64,000 bases of DNA. Origin: Clavelina lepadiformis. Its lineage: Eukaryota; Chordata; Ascidiacea; Aplousobranchia; Clavelinidae. Under the pieces are notes generated by a model. That model was not told where the DNA came from. It ran no database searches and was given only the letters and a program-made list of their open reading frames with translations. Location of the stretch: the NCBI RefSeq assembly GCF_947623445.1, contig NC_135241.1, positions 2,048,501 to 2,112,500 on the forward strand. The letters are read 5' to 3'. Shown here one piece after another: positions 19,528-31,746 of the stretch. A program made the position numbers and the translations under genes. How positions within the stretch are numbered: the first letter of the stretch is position 1; every line of letters begins with the position of its first letter.

Positions 19528-19606
19528 TGTGCTTAATGCATAGATGAGAAATAGATAAAATCGCACTTTTCCGAATATCCATATGAAATTGCAAAAGTAA
19601 TATCGG

Positions 19607-19699
19607 CGTTGTCGGCAGGATTCGAACCTACGCGGGCATAGCCTAACAGATTTCAAGTCTGTCGCCTTAACGTTGCCTTAAGTTGTCGGCCACGACAAC
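19607..19699 (-). pseudogene. Broken tRNA-Ser(UGA)
   Basis: Standard broken form, unit B5. Confidence 0.88.
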
Positions 19700-19975
19700 T
19701 GTGCTTAATGTGCAATGCAAATAGATAAAATGGCACTTTTCCCGAATCACTAGATAGATTCCACCATGTCGATGTTTCCGGAATCTTCTCCTGACTTTCA
19801 AATCTGACAAGATGAAAATCAAGCAAGCGTAGTCTAGATGAAAATCAAGCTAGCGTAGTCTAGATGAAATCCAAGCTGATTTCGAGACCTAGCTACGCCT
19901 ACGTCTCTGTAGTGTATTAACTATAAGCTAGTTTCAACTAAATTTTAAGTACTAAAGTAAACTACTGTTATTTGC

Positions 19976-20433
19976 TTAAGGGGTCATGTCCCAATTCAAA
20001 GAGATAGGCTTTTCAATGCAAAGTGCGTTAAATGAAGAAGCTACCAACGCAAAACTACATCATAAACCTACCCTGAATTTTGGCTTGCAACAAGACCTAG
20101 GTTATGTCTGTCTACAGTCTTAATTTGGACAAAATCCATGTACTCAGTTTTCTATAACAATTGCCTAAACTTTAGAACAAGTTTTTAGCTTAACATTTTA
20201 TGACAAATACTCCAAAAAAACAAAAATTCAAACCCACACAAAATTTACAACTTAGCCTAAACCTGGAACCAGCTGTCGTCAAAGCAACGACGAACTACTC
20301 CACATCGACGTCACATGCGCATTGGACCGGAAAATTTTTACTTTTTTTAATATGACGCATTGAGTGCGACACGGTCACAATCACTGTGTTGCCCGGCTCA
20401 AAATTGTGGTTTTATTGGGAAGTGACCCCTTAA
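19976..20433. mobile_element. TTAA-flanked MITE-like element
   Basis: Unit B5 copy. Confidence 0.65.
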
Positions 20434-21322
20434 ACGTGAAGAAATTCATAAATTTTAGTTTTACTTATGACTATATCTATATATAGATATCTATATATAT
20501 TATATAAGGTAAGTGATTAGGATTAGGATTAGGTGATTAGTAGGGCAAGTTTTTGCAACTTTTTCAACTTTTTTTACAGCTTCTGGCAGCTTCTTTCTGG
20601 CCAGCTGGTGGCCTGCAGACGTGAGTCTGGCCAGCTGGTGGCCTGCAGACGTGAGTCTGGCCAGCTGGTGGCCTGCAGACGTGAGTGCAACTGTGCTTAA
20701 TGTGCAATGCAAATAGATAAAATGGCACTTTTCTCGAATCACTAGATAGATTCCACCATGTCGATGTTTCCGGAATCTTCTCCTGACTTTCAAATCTGAC
20801 AAGAAGAAAATGTAGCTAGCGTAGTCTAGATGAAAATCAAGCTAGCGTAGTCTAGATGAAAATCAAGCTAGCGTAGTCTAGATGAAAATCAAGCTAGCGT
20901 AGTCTAGATGAAAATCAAGCTAGCGTAGTCTAGATGAAAATCAAGCAAGCGTAGTCTAGATGAAAATCAAGCTAGCGTAGTCTAGATGAAATCCAAGCTG
21001 ATTTCGAGACCTAGCTACGCCTACGTCTCTGTAGTGTATTAACTATAAGCTAGTTTCAACTAAATTTTAAGTACTAAAGTAAATAACTGTTATTTGTTAT
21101 TTGCTGCAGACGTGAGTCTGGCCAGCTGGTGGCCTAGACAGTCAAATGGTCATCAAACGGTTGTTGGCTCGTCGCTCTGCGGCTCGCTGGTTTGAACCTG
21201 CAACTTGTCTGTCGACGTTCTCCGGTTTTTCCACTGTGCTATGGGTTTCCCCCCACCCACCCTATGCTTTCTGCGCATCTTGACTTTATTGCTTTAGGAT
21301 GAAATTGCAAAAGTAATATCTG

Positions 21323-21404
21323 CATTGTCGGCAGGATTCGAACCTAAGCGGGCAGAGCCCAGCAGATTTCTAGTCTGTCGCCTTAACCACTCGGCCACGA
21401 CAAC
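21323..21404 (-). tRNA. tRNA-Ser-AGA: tRNA-Ser(AGA)
   Basis: Standard AGA form, unit B6. Confidence 0.82.
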
Positions 21405-21481
21405 TGTGCTTAATGCATAGATGAAATAGTTAAAATCGCACATTTCCGAATATCCATATGAAATTGCAAAAGTAATATCTG

Positions 21482-21563
21482 CATTGTCGGCAGGATTCGA
21501 ACCTACGCGGGCATAGCCTAACAGATTTCAAGTCTGTCGCCTTAACCACTCGGCCACGACAAC
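21482..21563 (-). tRNA. tRNA-Ser-TGA: tRNA-Ser(UGA)
   Basis: Well-paired allele, unit B6. Confidence 0.92.
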
Positions 21564-21640
21564 TGTGCTTAATGCATAGATGAAATAGTTAAAATGGCAC
21601 ATTTCCGAATATCCATATGAAATTGCAAAAGTAATATCGG

Positions 21641-21722
21641 CGTTGTCGGCGGGATTCGAACCTACGCGGGCAGGGCCCAACAGATTTCGAGTCTGTCGCC
21701 TTAACCACTCGGCCACGACAAC
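21641..21722 (-). tRNA. tRNA-Ser-CGA: tRNA-Ser(CGA)
   Basis: Standard type B CGA form, unit B6. Confidence 0.87.
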
Positions 21723-21801
21723 TGTGCTTAATGCATAGATGAGAAATAGATAAAATCGCACTTTTCCGAATATCCATATGAAATTGCAAAAGTAATATCG
21801 G

Positions 21802-21894
21802 CGTTGTCGGCAGGATTCGAACCTACGCGGGCATAGCCTAACAGATTTCAAGTCTGTCGCCTTAACGTTGCCTTAAGTTGTCGGCCACGACAAC
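21802..21894 (-). pseudogene. Broken tRNA-Ser(UGA)
   Basis: Standard broken form, unit B6. Confidence 0.88.
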
Positions 21895-22274
21895 TGTGCT
21901 TAATGTGCAATGCAAATAGATAAAATGGCACTTTTCTCGAATCACTAGATAGATTCCACCATGTCGATGTTTCCGGAATCTTCTCCTGACTTTCAAATCT
22001 GACAAGATGAAAATGTAGCTAGCGTAGTCTAGATGAAAATCAAGCTAGCGTAGTCTAGATGAAAATCAAGCTAGCGTAGTCTAGATGAAAATCAAGCTAG
22101 CGTAGTCTAGATGAAAATCAAGCAAGCGTAGTCTAGATGAAAATCAAGCTAGCGTAGTCTAGATGAAATCCAAGCTGATTTCGAGACCTAGCTACGCCTA
22201 CGTCTCTGTAGTGTATTAACTATAAGCTAGTTTCAACTAAATTTTAAGTACTAAAGTAAACTACTGTTATTTGC

Positions 22275-22732
22275 TTAAGGGGTCATGTCCCAATTCAAAG
22301 AGATAGGCTTTTCAATGCAAAGTGCGTTAAATCAAGAAGCTACCAACGCAAAACTACATCATAAACCTACCCTGAATTTTGGCTTGCAACAAGACCTAGG
22401 TTATGTCTGTCTACAGTCTTAATTTGGACAAAATCCATGTACTCAGTTTTCTATAACAATTGCCTAAACTTTAGAACAAGTTTTTAGCTTAACATTTTAT
22501 GACAAATACTCCAAAAAAACAAAAATTCAAACCCACACAAAATTTACAACTTAGCCTAAACCTGGAACCAGCTGTCGTCAAAGCAACGACGAACTACTCC
22601 ACATCGACGTCACATGCGCTATGGACCGGAAAATTTTTACTTTTTTTAATATGACGCATTGAGTGCGACACGGTCACAATCACTGTGTTGCCCGGCTCAA
22701 AATTGTGGTTTTATTGGGAAGTGACCCCTTAA
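22275..22732. mobile_element. TTAA-flanked MITE-like element
   Basis: Unit B6; private GCGCTATGG for GCGCATTGG. Confidence 0.65.
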
Positions 22733-23595
22733 ACGTGAAGAAATTCATAAATTTTAGTTTTACTTATGACTATATCTATATATAGATATCTATATATATT
22801 ATATAAGGTAAGTGATTAGGATTAGGATTAGGTGATTAGTAGGGCAAGTTTTTGCAACTTTTTCAACTTTTTTTACAGCTTCTGGCAGCTTCTTTCTGGC
22901 CAGCTGGTGGCCTGCAGACGTGAGTCTGGCCAGCTGGGGGCCTGCAGACGTGAGTCTGGCCAGCTGGTGGCCTGCAGACGTGAGTGCAACTGTGCTTAAT
23001 GTGCAATGCAAATAGATAAAATGGCACTTTTCTCGAATCACTAGATAGATTCCACCATGTCGATGTTTCCGGAATCTTCTCCTGACTTTCAAATCTGACA
23101 AGAAGAAAATGTAGCTAGCGTAGTCTAGATGAAAATCAAGCTAGCGTAGTCTAGATGAAAATCAAGCTAGCGTAGTCTAGATGAAAATCAAGCTAGCGTA
23201 GTCTAGATGAAAATCAAGCAAGCGTAGTCTAGATGAAAATCAAGCTAGCGTAGTCTAGATGAAATCCAAGCTGATTTCGAGACCTAGCTACGCCTACGTC
23301 TCTGTAGTGTATTAACTATAAGCTAGTTTCAACTAAATTTTAAGTACTAAAGTAAATAACTGTTATTTGTTATTTGCTGCAGACGTGAGTCTGGCCAGCT
23401 GGTGGCCTAGACAGTCAAATGGTCATCAAACGGTTGTTGGCTCGTCGCTCTGCGGCTCGCTGGTTTGAACCTGCAGCTTGTCTGTCGACGTTCTCCGGTT
23501 TTTCCACTGTGCTATGGGTTTCCCCCCACCCACCCTATGCTTTCTGCGCATCTTGACTTTATTGCTTTAGGATGAAATTGCAAAAGTAATATCTG

Positions 23596-23677
23596 CATTG
23601 TCGGCAGGATTCGAACCTAAGCGGGCAGAGCCCAGCAGATTTCTAGTCTGTCGCCTTAACCACTCGGCCACGACAAC
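23596..23677 (-). tRNA. tRNA-Ser-AGA: tRNA-Ser(AGA)
   Basis: Standard AGA form, unit B7. Confidence 0.82.
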
Positions 23678-23754
23678 TGTGCTTAATGCATAGATGAAAT
23701 AGTTAAAATCGCACATTTCCGAATATCCATATGAAATTGCAAAAGTAATATCTG

Positions 23755-23836
23755 CATTGTCGGCAAGATTCGAACCTACGCGGGCATAGCCTAACAGATT
23801 TCAAGTCTGTCGCCTTAACCACTCGGCCACGACAAC
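23755..23836 (-). tRNA. tRNA-Ser-TGA: tRNA-Ser(UGA), wobble T-stem allele
   Basis: GGCAAG allele; the 5' flank has ACAACTTTGC instead of ACAACTGTGC, shared only with 55135-55216. Confidence 0.88.
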
Positions 23837-23913
23837 TTTGCTTAATGCATAGATGAAATAGTTAAAATGGCACATTTCCGAATATCCATATGAAATTGCA
23901 AAAGTAATATCGG

Positions 23914-23995
23914 CGTTGTCGGCGGGATTCGAACCTACGCGGGCAGGGCCCAACAGATTTCGAGTCTGTCGCCTTAACCACTCGGCCACGACAAC
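23914..23995 (-). tRNA. tRNA-Ser-CGA: tRNA-Ser(CGA)
   Basis: Standard type B CGA form, unit B7. Confidence 0.87.
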
Positions 23996-24074
23996 TGTGC
24001 TTAATGCATAGATGAGAAATAGATAAAATCGCACTTTTCCGAATATCCATATGAAATTGCAAAAGTAATATCGG

Positions 24075-24167
24075 CGTTGTCGGCAGGATTCGAACCTACG
24101 CGGGCATAGCCTAACAGATTTCAAGTCTGTCGCCTTAACGTTGCCTTAAGTTGTCGGCCACGACAAC
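24075..24167 (-). pseudogene. Broken tRNA-Ser(UGA)
   Basis: Standard broken form, unit B7. Confidence 0.88.
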
Positions 24168-24573
24168 TGTGCTTAATGTGCAATGCAAATAGATAAAATG
24201 GCACTTTTCTCGAATCACTAGATAGATTCCACCATGTCGATGTTTCCGGAATCTTCTCCTGACTTTCAAATCTGACAAGATGAAAATCAAGCAAGCGTAG
24301 TCTAGATGAAAATGTAGCTAGCGTAGTCTAGATGAAAATCAAGCTAGCGTAGTCTAGATGAAAATCAAGCTAGCGTAGTCTAGATGAAAATCAAGCTAGC
24401 GTAGTCTAGATGAAAATCAAGCAAGCGTAGTCTAGATGAAAATCAAGCTAGCGTAGTCTAGATGAAATCCAAGCTGATTTCGAGACCTAGCTACGCCTAC
24501 GTCTCTGTAGTGTATTAACTATAAGCTAGTTTCAACTAAATTTTAAGTACTAAAGTAAACTACTGTTATTTGC

Positions 24574-25031
24574 TTAAGGGGTCATGTCCCAATTCAAAGA
24601 GATAGGCTTTTCAATGCAAAGTGCGTTAAATGAAGAAGCTACCAACGCAAAACTACATCATAAACCTACCCTGAATTTTGGCTTGCAACAAGACCTAGGT
24701 TATGTCTGTCTACAGTCTTAATTTGGACAAAATCCATGTACTCAGTTTTCTATAACAATTGCCTAAACTTTAGAACAAGTTTTTAGCTTAACATTTTATG
24801 ACAAATACTCCAAAAAAACAAAAATTCAAACCCACACAAAATTTACAACTTAGCCTAAACCTGGAACCAGCTGTCGTCAAAGCAACGACGAACTACTCCA
24901 CATCGACGTCACATGCGCATTGGACCGGAAAATTTTTACTTTTTTTAATATGACGCATTGAGTGCGACACGGTCACAATCACTGTGTTGCCCGGCTCAAA
25001 ATTGTGGTTTTTTTGGGAAGTGACCCCTTAA
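24574..25031. mobile_element. TTAA-flanked MITE-like element
   Basis: Unit B7; GTTTTTTTGGG for GTTTTATTGGG near the right end, shared with the B12 copy. Confidence 0.65.
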
Positions 25032-25894
25032 ACGTGAAGAAATTCATAAATTTTAGTTTTACTTATGACTATATCTATATATAGATATCTATATATATTA
25101 TATAAGGTAAGTGATTAGGATTAGGATTAGGTGATTAGTAGGGCAAGTTTTTGCAACTTTTTCAACTTTTTTTACAGCTTCTGGCAGCTTCTTTCTGGCC
25201 AGCTGGTGGCCTGCAGACGTGAGTCTGGCCAGCTGGTGGCCTGCAGACGTGAGTCTGGCCAGCTGGTGGCCTGCAGACGTGAGTGCAACTGTGCTTAATG
25301 TGCAATGCAAATAGATAAAATGGCACTTTTCTCGAATCACTAGATAGATTCCACCATGTCGATGTTTCCGGAATCTTCTCCTGACTTTCAAATCTGACAA
25401 GAAGAAAATGTAGCTAGCGTAGTCTAGATGAAAATCAAGCTAGCGTAGTCTAGATGAAAATCAAGCTAGCGTAGTCTAGATGAAAATCAAGCTAGCGTAG
25501 TCTAGATGAAAATCAAGCAAGCGTAGTCTAGATGAAAATCAAGCTAGCGTAGTCTAGATGAAATCCAAGCTGATTTCGAGACCTAGCTACGCCTACGTCT
25601 CTGTAGTGTATTAACTATAAGCTAGTTTCAACTAAATTTTAAGTACTAAAGTAAATAACTGTTATTTGTTATTTGCTGCAGACGTGAGTCTGGCCAGCTG
25701 GTGGCCTAGACAGTCAAATGGTCATCAAACGGTTGTTGGCTCGTCGCTCTGCGGCTCGCTGGTTTGAACCTGCAGCTTGTCTGTCGACGTTCTCCGGTTT
25801 TTCCACTGTGCTATGGGTTTCCCCCCACCCACCCTATGCTTTCTGCGCATCTTGACTTTATTGCTTTAGGATGAAATTGCAAAAGTAATATCTG

Positions 25895-25976
25895 CATTGT
25901 CGGCAGGATTCGAACCTAAGCGGGCAGAGCCCAGCAGATTTCTAGTCTGTCGCCTTAACCACTCGGCCACGACAAC
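25895..25976 (-). tRNA. tRNA-Ser-AGA: tRNA-Ser(AGA)
   Basis: Standard AGA form, unit B8. Confidence 0.82.
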
Positions 25977-26053
25977 TGTGCTTAATGCATAGATGAAATA
26001 GTTAAAATCGCACATTTCCGAATATCCATATGAAATTGCAAAAGTAATATCTG

Positions 26054-26135
26054 CATTGTCGGCAGGATTCGAACCTACGCGGGCATAGCCTAACAGATTT
26101 CAAGTCTGTCGCCTTAACCACTCGGCCACGACAAC
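26054..26135 (-). tRNA. tRNA-Ser-TGA: tRNA-Ser(UGA)
   Basis: Well-paired allele, unit B8. Confidence 0.92.
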
Positions 26136-26212
26136 TGTGCTTAATGCATAGATGAAATAGTTAAAATGGCACATTTCCGAATATCCATATGAAATTGCAA
26201 AAGTAATATCGG

Positions 26213-26294
26213 CGTTGTCGGCGGGATTCGAACCTACGCGGGCAGGGCCCAACAGATTTCGAGTCTGTCGCCTTAACCACTCGGCCACGACAAC
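26213..26294 (-). tRNA. tRNA-Ser-CGA: tRNA-Ser(CGA)
   Basis: Standard type B CGA form, unit B8. Confidence 0.87.
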
Positions 26295-26373
26295 TGTGCT
26301 TAATGCATAGATGAGAAATAGATAAAATCGCACTTTTCCGAATATCCATATGAAATTGCAAAAGTAATATCGG

Positions 26374-26466
26374 CGTTGTCGGCAGGATTCGAACCTACGC
26401 GGGCATAGCCTAACAGATTTCAAGTCTGTCGCCTTAACGTTGCCTTAAGTTGTCGGCCACGACAAC
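26374..26466 (-). pseudogene. Broken tRNA-Ser(UGA)
   Basis: Standard broken form, unit B8. Confidence 0.88.
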
Positions 26467-26846
26467 TGTGCTTAATGTGCAATGCAAATAGATAAAATGG
26501 CACTTTTCTCGAATCACTAGATAGATTCCACCATGTCGATGTTTCCGGAATCTTCTCCTGACTTTCAAATCTGACAAGATGAAAATGTAGCTAGCGTAGT
26601 CTAGATGAAAATCAAGCTAGCGTAGTCTAGATGAAAATCAAGCTAGCGTAGTCTAGATGAAAATCAAGCTAGCGTAGTCTAGATGAAAATCAAGCAAGCG
26701 TAGTCTAGATGAAAATCAAGCTAGCGTAGTCTAGATGAAATCCAAGCTGATTTCGAGACCTAGCTACGCCTACGTCTCTGTAGTGTATTAACTATAAGCT
26801 AGTTTCAACTAAATTTTAAGTACTAAAGTAAACTACTGTTATTTGC

Positions 26847-27304
26847 TTAAGGGGTCATGTCCCAATTCAAAGAGATAGGCTTTTCAATGCAAAGTGCGTT
26901 AAATCAAGAAGCTACCAACGCAAAACTACATCATAAACCTACCCTGAATTTTGGCTTGCAACAAGACCTAGGTTATGTCTGTCTACAGTCTTAATTTGGA
27001 CAAAATCCATGTACTCAGTTTTCTATAACAATTGCCTAAACTTTAGAACAAGTTTTTAGCTTAACATTTTATGACAAATACTCCAAAAAAACAAAAATTC
27101 AAACCCACACAAAATTTACAACTTAGCCTAAACCTGGAACCAGCTGTCGTCAAAGCAACGACGAACTACTCCACATCGATGTCACATGCGCATTGGACCG
27201 GAAAATTTTTACTTTTTTTAATATGACGCATTGAGTGCGACACGGTCACAATCACTGTGTTGCCCGGCTCAAAATTGTGGTTTTATTGGGAAGTGACCCC
27301 TTAA
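26847..27304. mobile_element. TTAA-flanked MITE-like element
   Basis: Unit B8; CATCGATGTC marker. Confidence 0.65.
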
Positions 27305-28167
27305 ACGTGAAGAAATTCATAAATTTTAGTTTTACTTATGACTATATCTATATATAGATATCTATATATATTATATAAGGTAAGTGATTAGGATTAGGAT
27401 TAGGTGATTAGTAGGGCAAGTTTTTGCAACTTTTTCAACTTTTTTTACAGCTTCTGGCAGCTTCTTTCTGGCCAGCTGGTGGCCTGCAGACGTGAGTCTG
27501 GCCAGCTGGTGGCCTGCAGACGTGAGTCTGGCCAGCTGGTGGCCTGCAGACGTGAGTGCAACTGTGCTTAATGTGCAATGCAAATAGATAAAATGGCACT
27601 TTTCTCGAATCACTAGATAGATTCCACCATGTCGATGTTTCCGGAATCTTCTCCTGACTTTCAAATCTGACAAGAAGAAAATGTAGCTAGCGTAGTCTAG
27701 ATGAAAATCAAGCTAGCGTAGTCTAGATGAAAATCAAGCTAGCGTAGTCTAGATGAAAATCAAGCTAGCGTAGTCTAGATGAAAATCAAGCAAGCGTAGT
27801 CTAGATGAAAATCAAGCTAGCGTAGTCTAGATGAAATCCAAGCTGATTTCGAGACCTAGCTACGCCTACGTCTCTGTAGTGTATTAACTATAAGCTAGTT
27901 TCAACTAAATTTTAAGTACTAAAGTAAATAACTGTTATTTGTTATTTGCTGCAGACATGAGTCTGGCCAGCTGGTGGCCTAGACAGTCAAATGGTCATCA
28001 AACGGTTGTTGGCTCGTCGCTCTGCGGCTCGCTGGGTTGAACCTGCAGCTTGTCTGTCGACGTTCTCCGGTTTTTCCACTGTGCTATGGGTTTCCCCCCA
28101 CCCACCCTATGCTTTCTGCGCATCTTGACTTTATTGCTTTAGGATGAAATTGCAAAAGTAATATCTG

Positions 28168-28249
28168 CATTGTCGGCAGGATTCGAACCTAAGCGGGCAG
28201 AGCCCAGCAGATTTCTAGTCTGTCGCCTTAACCACTCGGCCACGACAAC
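28168..28249 (-). tRNA. tRNA-Ser-AGA: tRNA-Ser(AGA)
   Basis: Standard AGA form, unit B9. Confidence 0.82.
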
Positions 28250-28326
28250 TGTGCTTAATGCATAGATGAAATAGTTAAAATGGCACATTTCCGAATATCC
28301 ATATGAAATTGCAAAAGTAATATCTG

Positions 28327-28408
28327 CATTGTCGGCAAGATTCGAACCTACGCGGGCATAGCCTAACAGATTTCAAGTCTGTCGCCTTAACCACTCGGCC
28401 ACGACAAC
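28327..28408 (-). tRNA. tRNA-Ser-TGA: tRNA-Ser(UGA), wobble T-stem allele
   Basis: GGCAAG allele, unit B9. Confidence 0.88.
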
Positions 28409-28485
28409 TGTGCTTAATGCATAGATGAAATAGTTAAAATGGCACATTTCCGAATATCCATATGAAATTGCAAAAGTAATATCGG

Positions 28486-28567
28486 CGTTGTCGGCGGGAT
28501 TCGAACCTACGCGGGCAGGGCCCAACAGATTTCGAGTCTGTCGCCTTAACCACTCGGCCACGACAAC
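28486..28567 (-). tRNA. tRNA-Ser-CGA: tRNA-Ser(CGA)
   Basis: Standard type B CGA form, unit B9. Confidence 0.87.
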
Positions 28568-28646
28568 TGTGCTTAATGCATAGATGAGAAATAGATAAAA
28601 TCGCACTTTTCCGAATATCCATATGAAATTGCAAAAGTAATATCGG

Positions 28647-28739
28647 CGTTGTCGGCAGGATTCGAACCTACGCGGGCATAGCCTAACAGATTTCAAGTCT
28701 GTCGCCTTAACGTTGCCTTAAGTTGTCGGCCACGACAAC
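28647..28739 (-). pseudogene. Broken tRNA-Ser(UGA)
   Basis: Standard broken form, unit B9. Confidence 0.88.
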
Positions 28740-29015
28740 TGTGCTTAATGTGCAATGCAAATAGATAAAATGGCACTTTTCTCGAATCACTAGATAGATT
28801 CCACCATGTCGATGTTTCCGGAATCTTCTCCTGACTTTCAAATCTGACAAGATGAAAATCAAGCAAGCGTAGTCTAGATGAAAATCAAGCTAGCGTAGTC
28901 TAGATGAAATCCAAGCTGATTTCGAGACCTAGCTACGCCTACGTCTCTGTAGTGTATTAACTATAAGCTAGTTTCAACTAAATTTTAAGTACTAAAGTAA
29001 ACTACTGTTATTTGC

Positions 29016-29473
29016 TTAAGGGGTCATGTCCCAATTCAAAGAGATAGGCTTTTCAATGCAAAGTGCGTTAAATGAAGAAGCTACCAACGCAAAACTACAT
29101 CATAAACCTACCCTGAATTTTGGCTTGCAACAAGACCTAGGTTATGTCTGTCTACAGTCTTAATTTGGACAAAATCCATGTACTCAGTTTTCTATAACAA
29201 TTGCCTAAACTTTAGAACAAGTTTTTAGCTTAACATTTTATGACAAATACTCCAAAAAAACAAAAATTCAAACCCACACAAAATTTACAACTTAGCCTAG
29301 ACCTGGAACCAGCTGTCGTCAAAGCAACGACGAACTACTCCACATCGACGTCACATGCGCATTGGACCGGAAAATTTTTACTTTTTTTAATATGACGCAT
29401 TGAGTGCGACACGGTCACAATCACTGTGTTGCCCGGCTCAAAATTGTGGTTTTATTGGGAAGTGACCCCTTAA
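29016..29473. mobile_element. TTAA-flanked MITE-like element
   Basis: Unit B9; CCTAGACCTGG, whereas its block partner in B19 has CCTAAACCTGG. Confidence 0.65.
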
Positions 29474-30336
29474 ACGTGAAGAAATTCATAAATTTTAGTT
29501 TTACTTATGACTATATCTATATATAGATATCTATATATATTATATAAGGTAAGTGATTAGGATTAGGATTAGGTGATTAGTAGGGCAAGTTTTTGCAACT
29601 TTTTCAACTTTTTTTACAGCTTCTGGCAGCTTCTTTCTGGCCAGCTGGTGGCCTGCAGACGTGAGTCTGGCCAGCTGGTGGCCTGCAGACGTGAGTCTGG
29701 CCAGCTGGTGGCCTGCAGACGTGAGTGCAACTGTGCTTAATGTGCAATGCAAATAGATAAAATGGCACTTTTCTCGAATCACTAGATAGATTCCACCATG
29801 TCGATGTTTCCGGAATCTTCTCCTGACTTTCAAATCTGACAAGAAGAAAATGTAGCTAGCGTAGTCTAGATGAAAATCAAGCTAGCGTAGTCTAGATGAA
29901 AATCAAGCTAGCGTAGTCTAGATGAAAATCAAGCTAGCGTAGTCTAGATGAAAATCAAGCAAGCGTAGTCTAGATGAAAATCAAGCTAGCGTAGTCTAGA
30001 TGAAATCCAAGCTGATTTCGAGACCTAGCTACGCCTACGTCTCTGTAGTGTATTAACTATAAGCTAGTTTCAACTAAATTTTAAGTACTAAAGTAAATAA
30101 CTGTTATTTGTTATTTGCTGCAGACGTGAGTCTGGCCAGCTGGTGGCCTAGACAGTCAAATGGTCATCAAACGGTTGTTGGCTCGTCGCTCTGCGGCTCG
30201 CTGGTTTGAACCTGCAACTTGTCTGTCGACGTTCTCCGGTTTTTCCACTGTGCTATGGGTTTCCCCCCACCCACCCTATGCTTTCTGCGCATCTTGACTT
30301 TATTGCTTTAGGATGAAATTGCAAAAGTAATATCTG

Positions 30337-30418
30337 CATTGTCGGCAGGATTCGAACCTAAGCGGGCAGAGCCCAGCAGATTTCTAGTCTGTCGCCTTAA
30401 CCACTCGGCCACGACAAC
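30337..30418 (-). tRNA. tRNA-Ser-AGA: tRNA-Ser(AGA)
   Basis: Standard AGA form, unit B10. Confidence 0.82.
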
Positions 30419-30495
30419 TGTGCTTAATGCATAGATGAAATAGTTAAAATCGCACATTTCCGAATATCCATATGAAATTGCAAAAGTAATATCTG

Positions 30496-30577
30496 CATTG
30501 TCGGCAGGATTCGAACCTACGCGGGCATAGCCTAACAGATTTCAAGTCTGTCGCCTTAACCACTCGGCCACGACAAC
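30496..30577 (-). tRNA. tRNA-Ser-TGA: tRNA-Ser(UGA)
   Basis: Well-paired allele; private 5'-flank change ACAACTGCGC. Confidence 0.92.
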
Positions 30578-30654
30578 TGCGCTTAATGCATAGATGAAAT
30601 AGTTAAAATGGCACATTTCCGAATATCCATATGAAATTGCAAAAGTAATATCGG

Positions 30655-30736
30655 CGTTGTCGGCGGGATTCGAACCTACGCGGGCAGGGCCCAACAGATT
30701 TCGAGTCTGTCGCCTTAACCACTCGGCCACGACAAC
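30655..30736 (-). tRNA. tRNA-Ser-CGA: tRNA-Ser(CGA)
   Basis: Standard type B CGA form, unit B10. Confidence 0.87.
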
Positions 30737-30815
30737 TGTGCTTAATGCATAGATGAGAAATAGATAAAATCGCACTTTTCCGAATATCCATATGAAATTG
30801 CAAAAGTAATATCGG

Positions 30816-30908
30816 CGTTGTCGGCAGGATTCGAACCTACGCGGGCATAGCCTAACAGATTTCAAGTCTGTCGCCTTAACGTTGCCTTAAGTTGTCGGCC
30901 ACGACAAC
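30816..30908 (-). pseudogene. Broken tRNA-Ser(UGA)
   Basis: Standard broken form, unit B10. Confidence 0.88.
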
Positions 30909-31288
30909 TGTGCTTAATGTGCAATGCAAATAGATAAAATGGCACTTTTCTCGAATCACTAGATAGATTCCACCATGTCGATGTTTCCGGAATCTTCTCC
31001 TGACTTTCAAATCTGACAAGATGAAAATGTAGCTAGCGTAGTCTAGATGAAAATCAAGCTAGCGTAGTCTAGATGAAAATCAAGCTAGCGTAGTCTAGAT
31101 GAAAATCAAGCTAGCGTAGTCTAGATGAAAATCAAGCAAGCGTAGTCTAGATGAAAATCAAGCTAGCGTAGTCTAGATGAAATCCAAGCTGATTTCGAGA
31201 CCTAGCTACGCCTACGTCTCTGTAGTGTATTAACTATAAGCTAGTTTCAACTAAATTTTAAGTACTAAAGTAAACTACTGTTATTTGC

Positions 31289-31746
31289 TTAAGGGGTCAT
31301 GTCCCAATTCAAAGAGATAGGCTTTTCAATGCAAAGTGCGTTAAATGAAGAAGCTACCAACGCAAAACTACATCATAAACCTACCCTGAATTTTGGCTTG
31401 CAACAAGACCTAGGTTATGTCTGTCTACAGTCTTAATTTGGACAAAATCCATGTACTCAGTTTTCTATAACAATTGCCTAAACTTTAGAACAAGTTTTTA
31501 GCTTAACATTTTATGACAAATACTCCAAAAAAACAAAAATTCAAACCCACACAAAATTTACAACTTAGCCTAAACCTGGAACCAGCTGTCGTCAAAGCAA
31601 CGACGAACTACTCCACATCGACGTCACATGCGCATTGGACCGGAAAATTTTTACTTTTTTTAATATGACGCATTGAGTGCGACACGGTCACAATCACTGT
31701 GTTGCCCGGCTCAAAATTGTGGTTTTATTGGGAAGTGACCCCTTAA
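31289..31746. mobile_element. TTAA-flanked MITE-like element
   Basis: Unit B10 copy. Confidence 0.65.

Larger units (their letters stand above)
18331..20499. repeat. Tandem unit B5 (class S)
   Basis: 2169 bp. Internal duplication 18519-18910; satellite 19812-19863, two copies. Carries the linked markers GACATGAGTC and GCTGGGTTGA left of the AGA gene. Confidence 0.95.
20500..22798. repeat. Tandem unit B6 (class M, enlarged duplication)
   Basis: 2299 bp. Internal duplication 20688-21105 has seven satellite copies instead of six; the downstream satellite 22007-22162 has six. Confidence 0.95.
22799..25097. repeat. Tandem unit B7 (class L)
   Basis: 2299 bp. Minisatellite marker CTGGGGGCC; internal duplication 22987-23378; satellite 24280-24461, seven copies. 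Confidence 0.95.
25098..27370. repeat. Tandem unit B8 (class M)
   Basis: 2273 bp. Internal duplication 25286-25677; satellite 26579-26734. First unit of the five-unit block repeated 22,366 bp to the right. Confidence 0.95.
27371..29539. repeat. Tandem unit B9 (class S)
   Basis: 2169 bp. Internal duplication 27559-27950; satellite 28852-28903. Carries GACATGAGTC and GCTGGGTTGA, as B5 and B19. Confidence 0.95.
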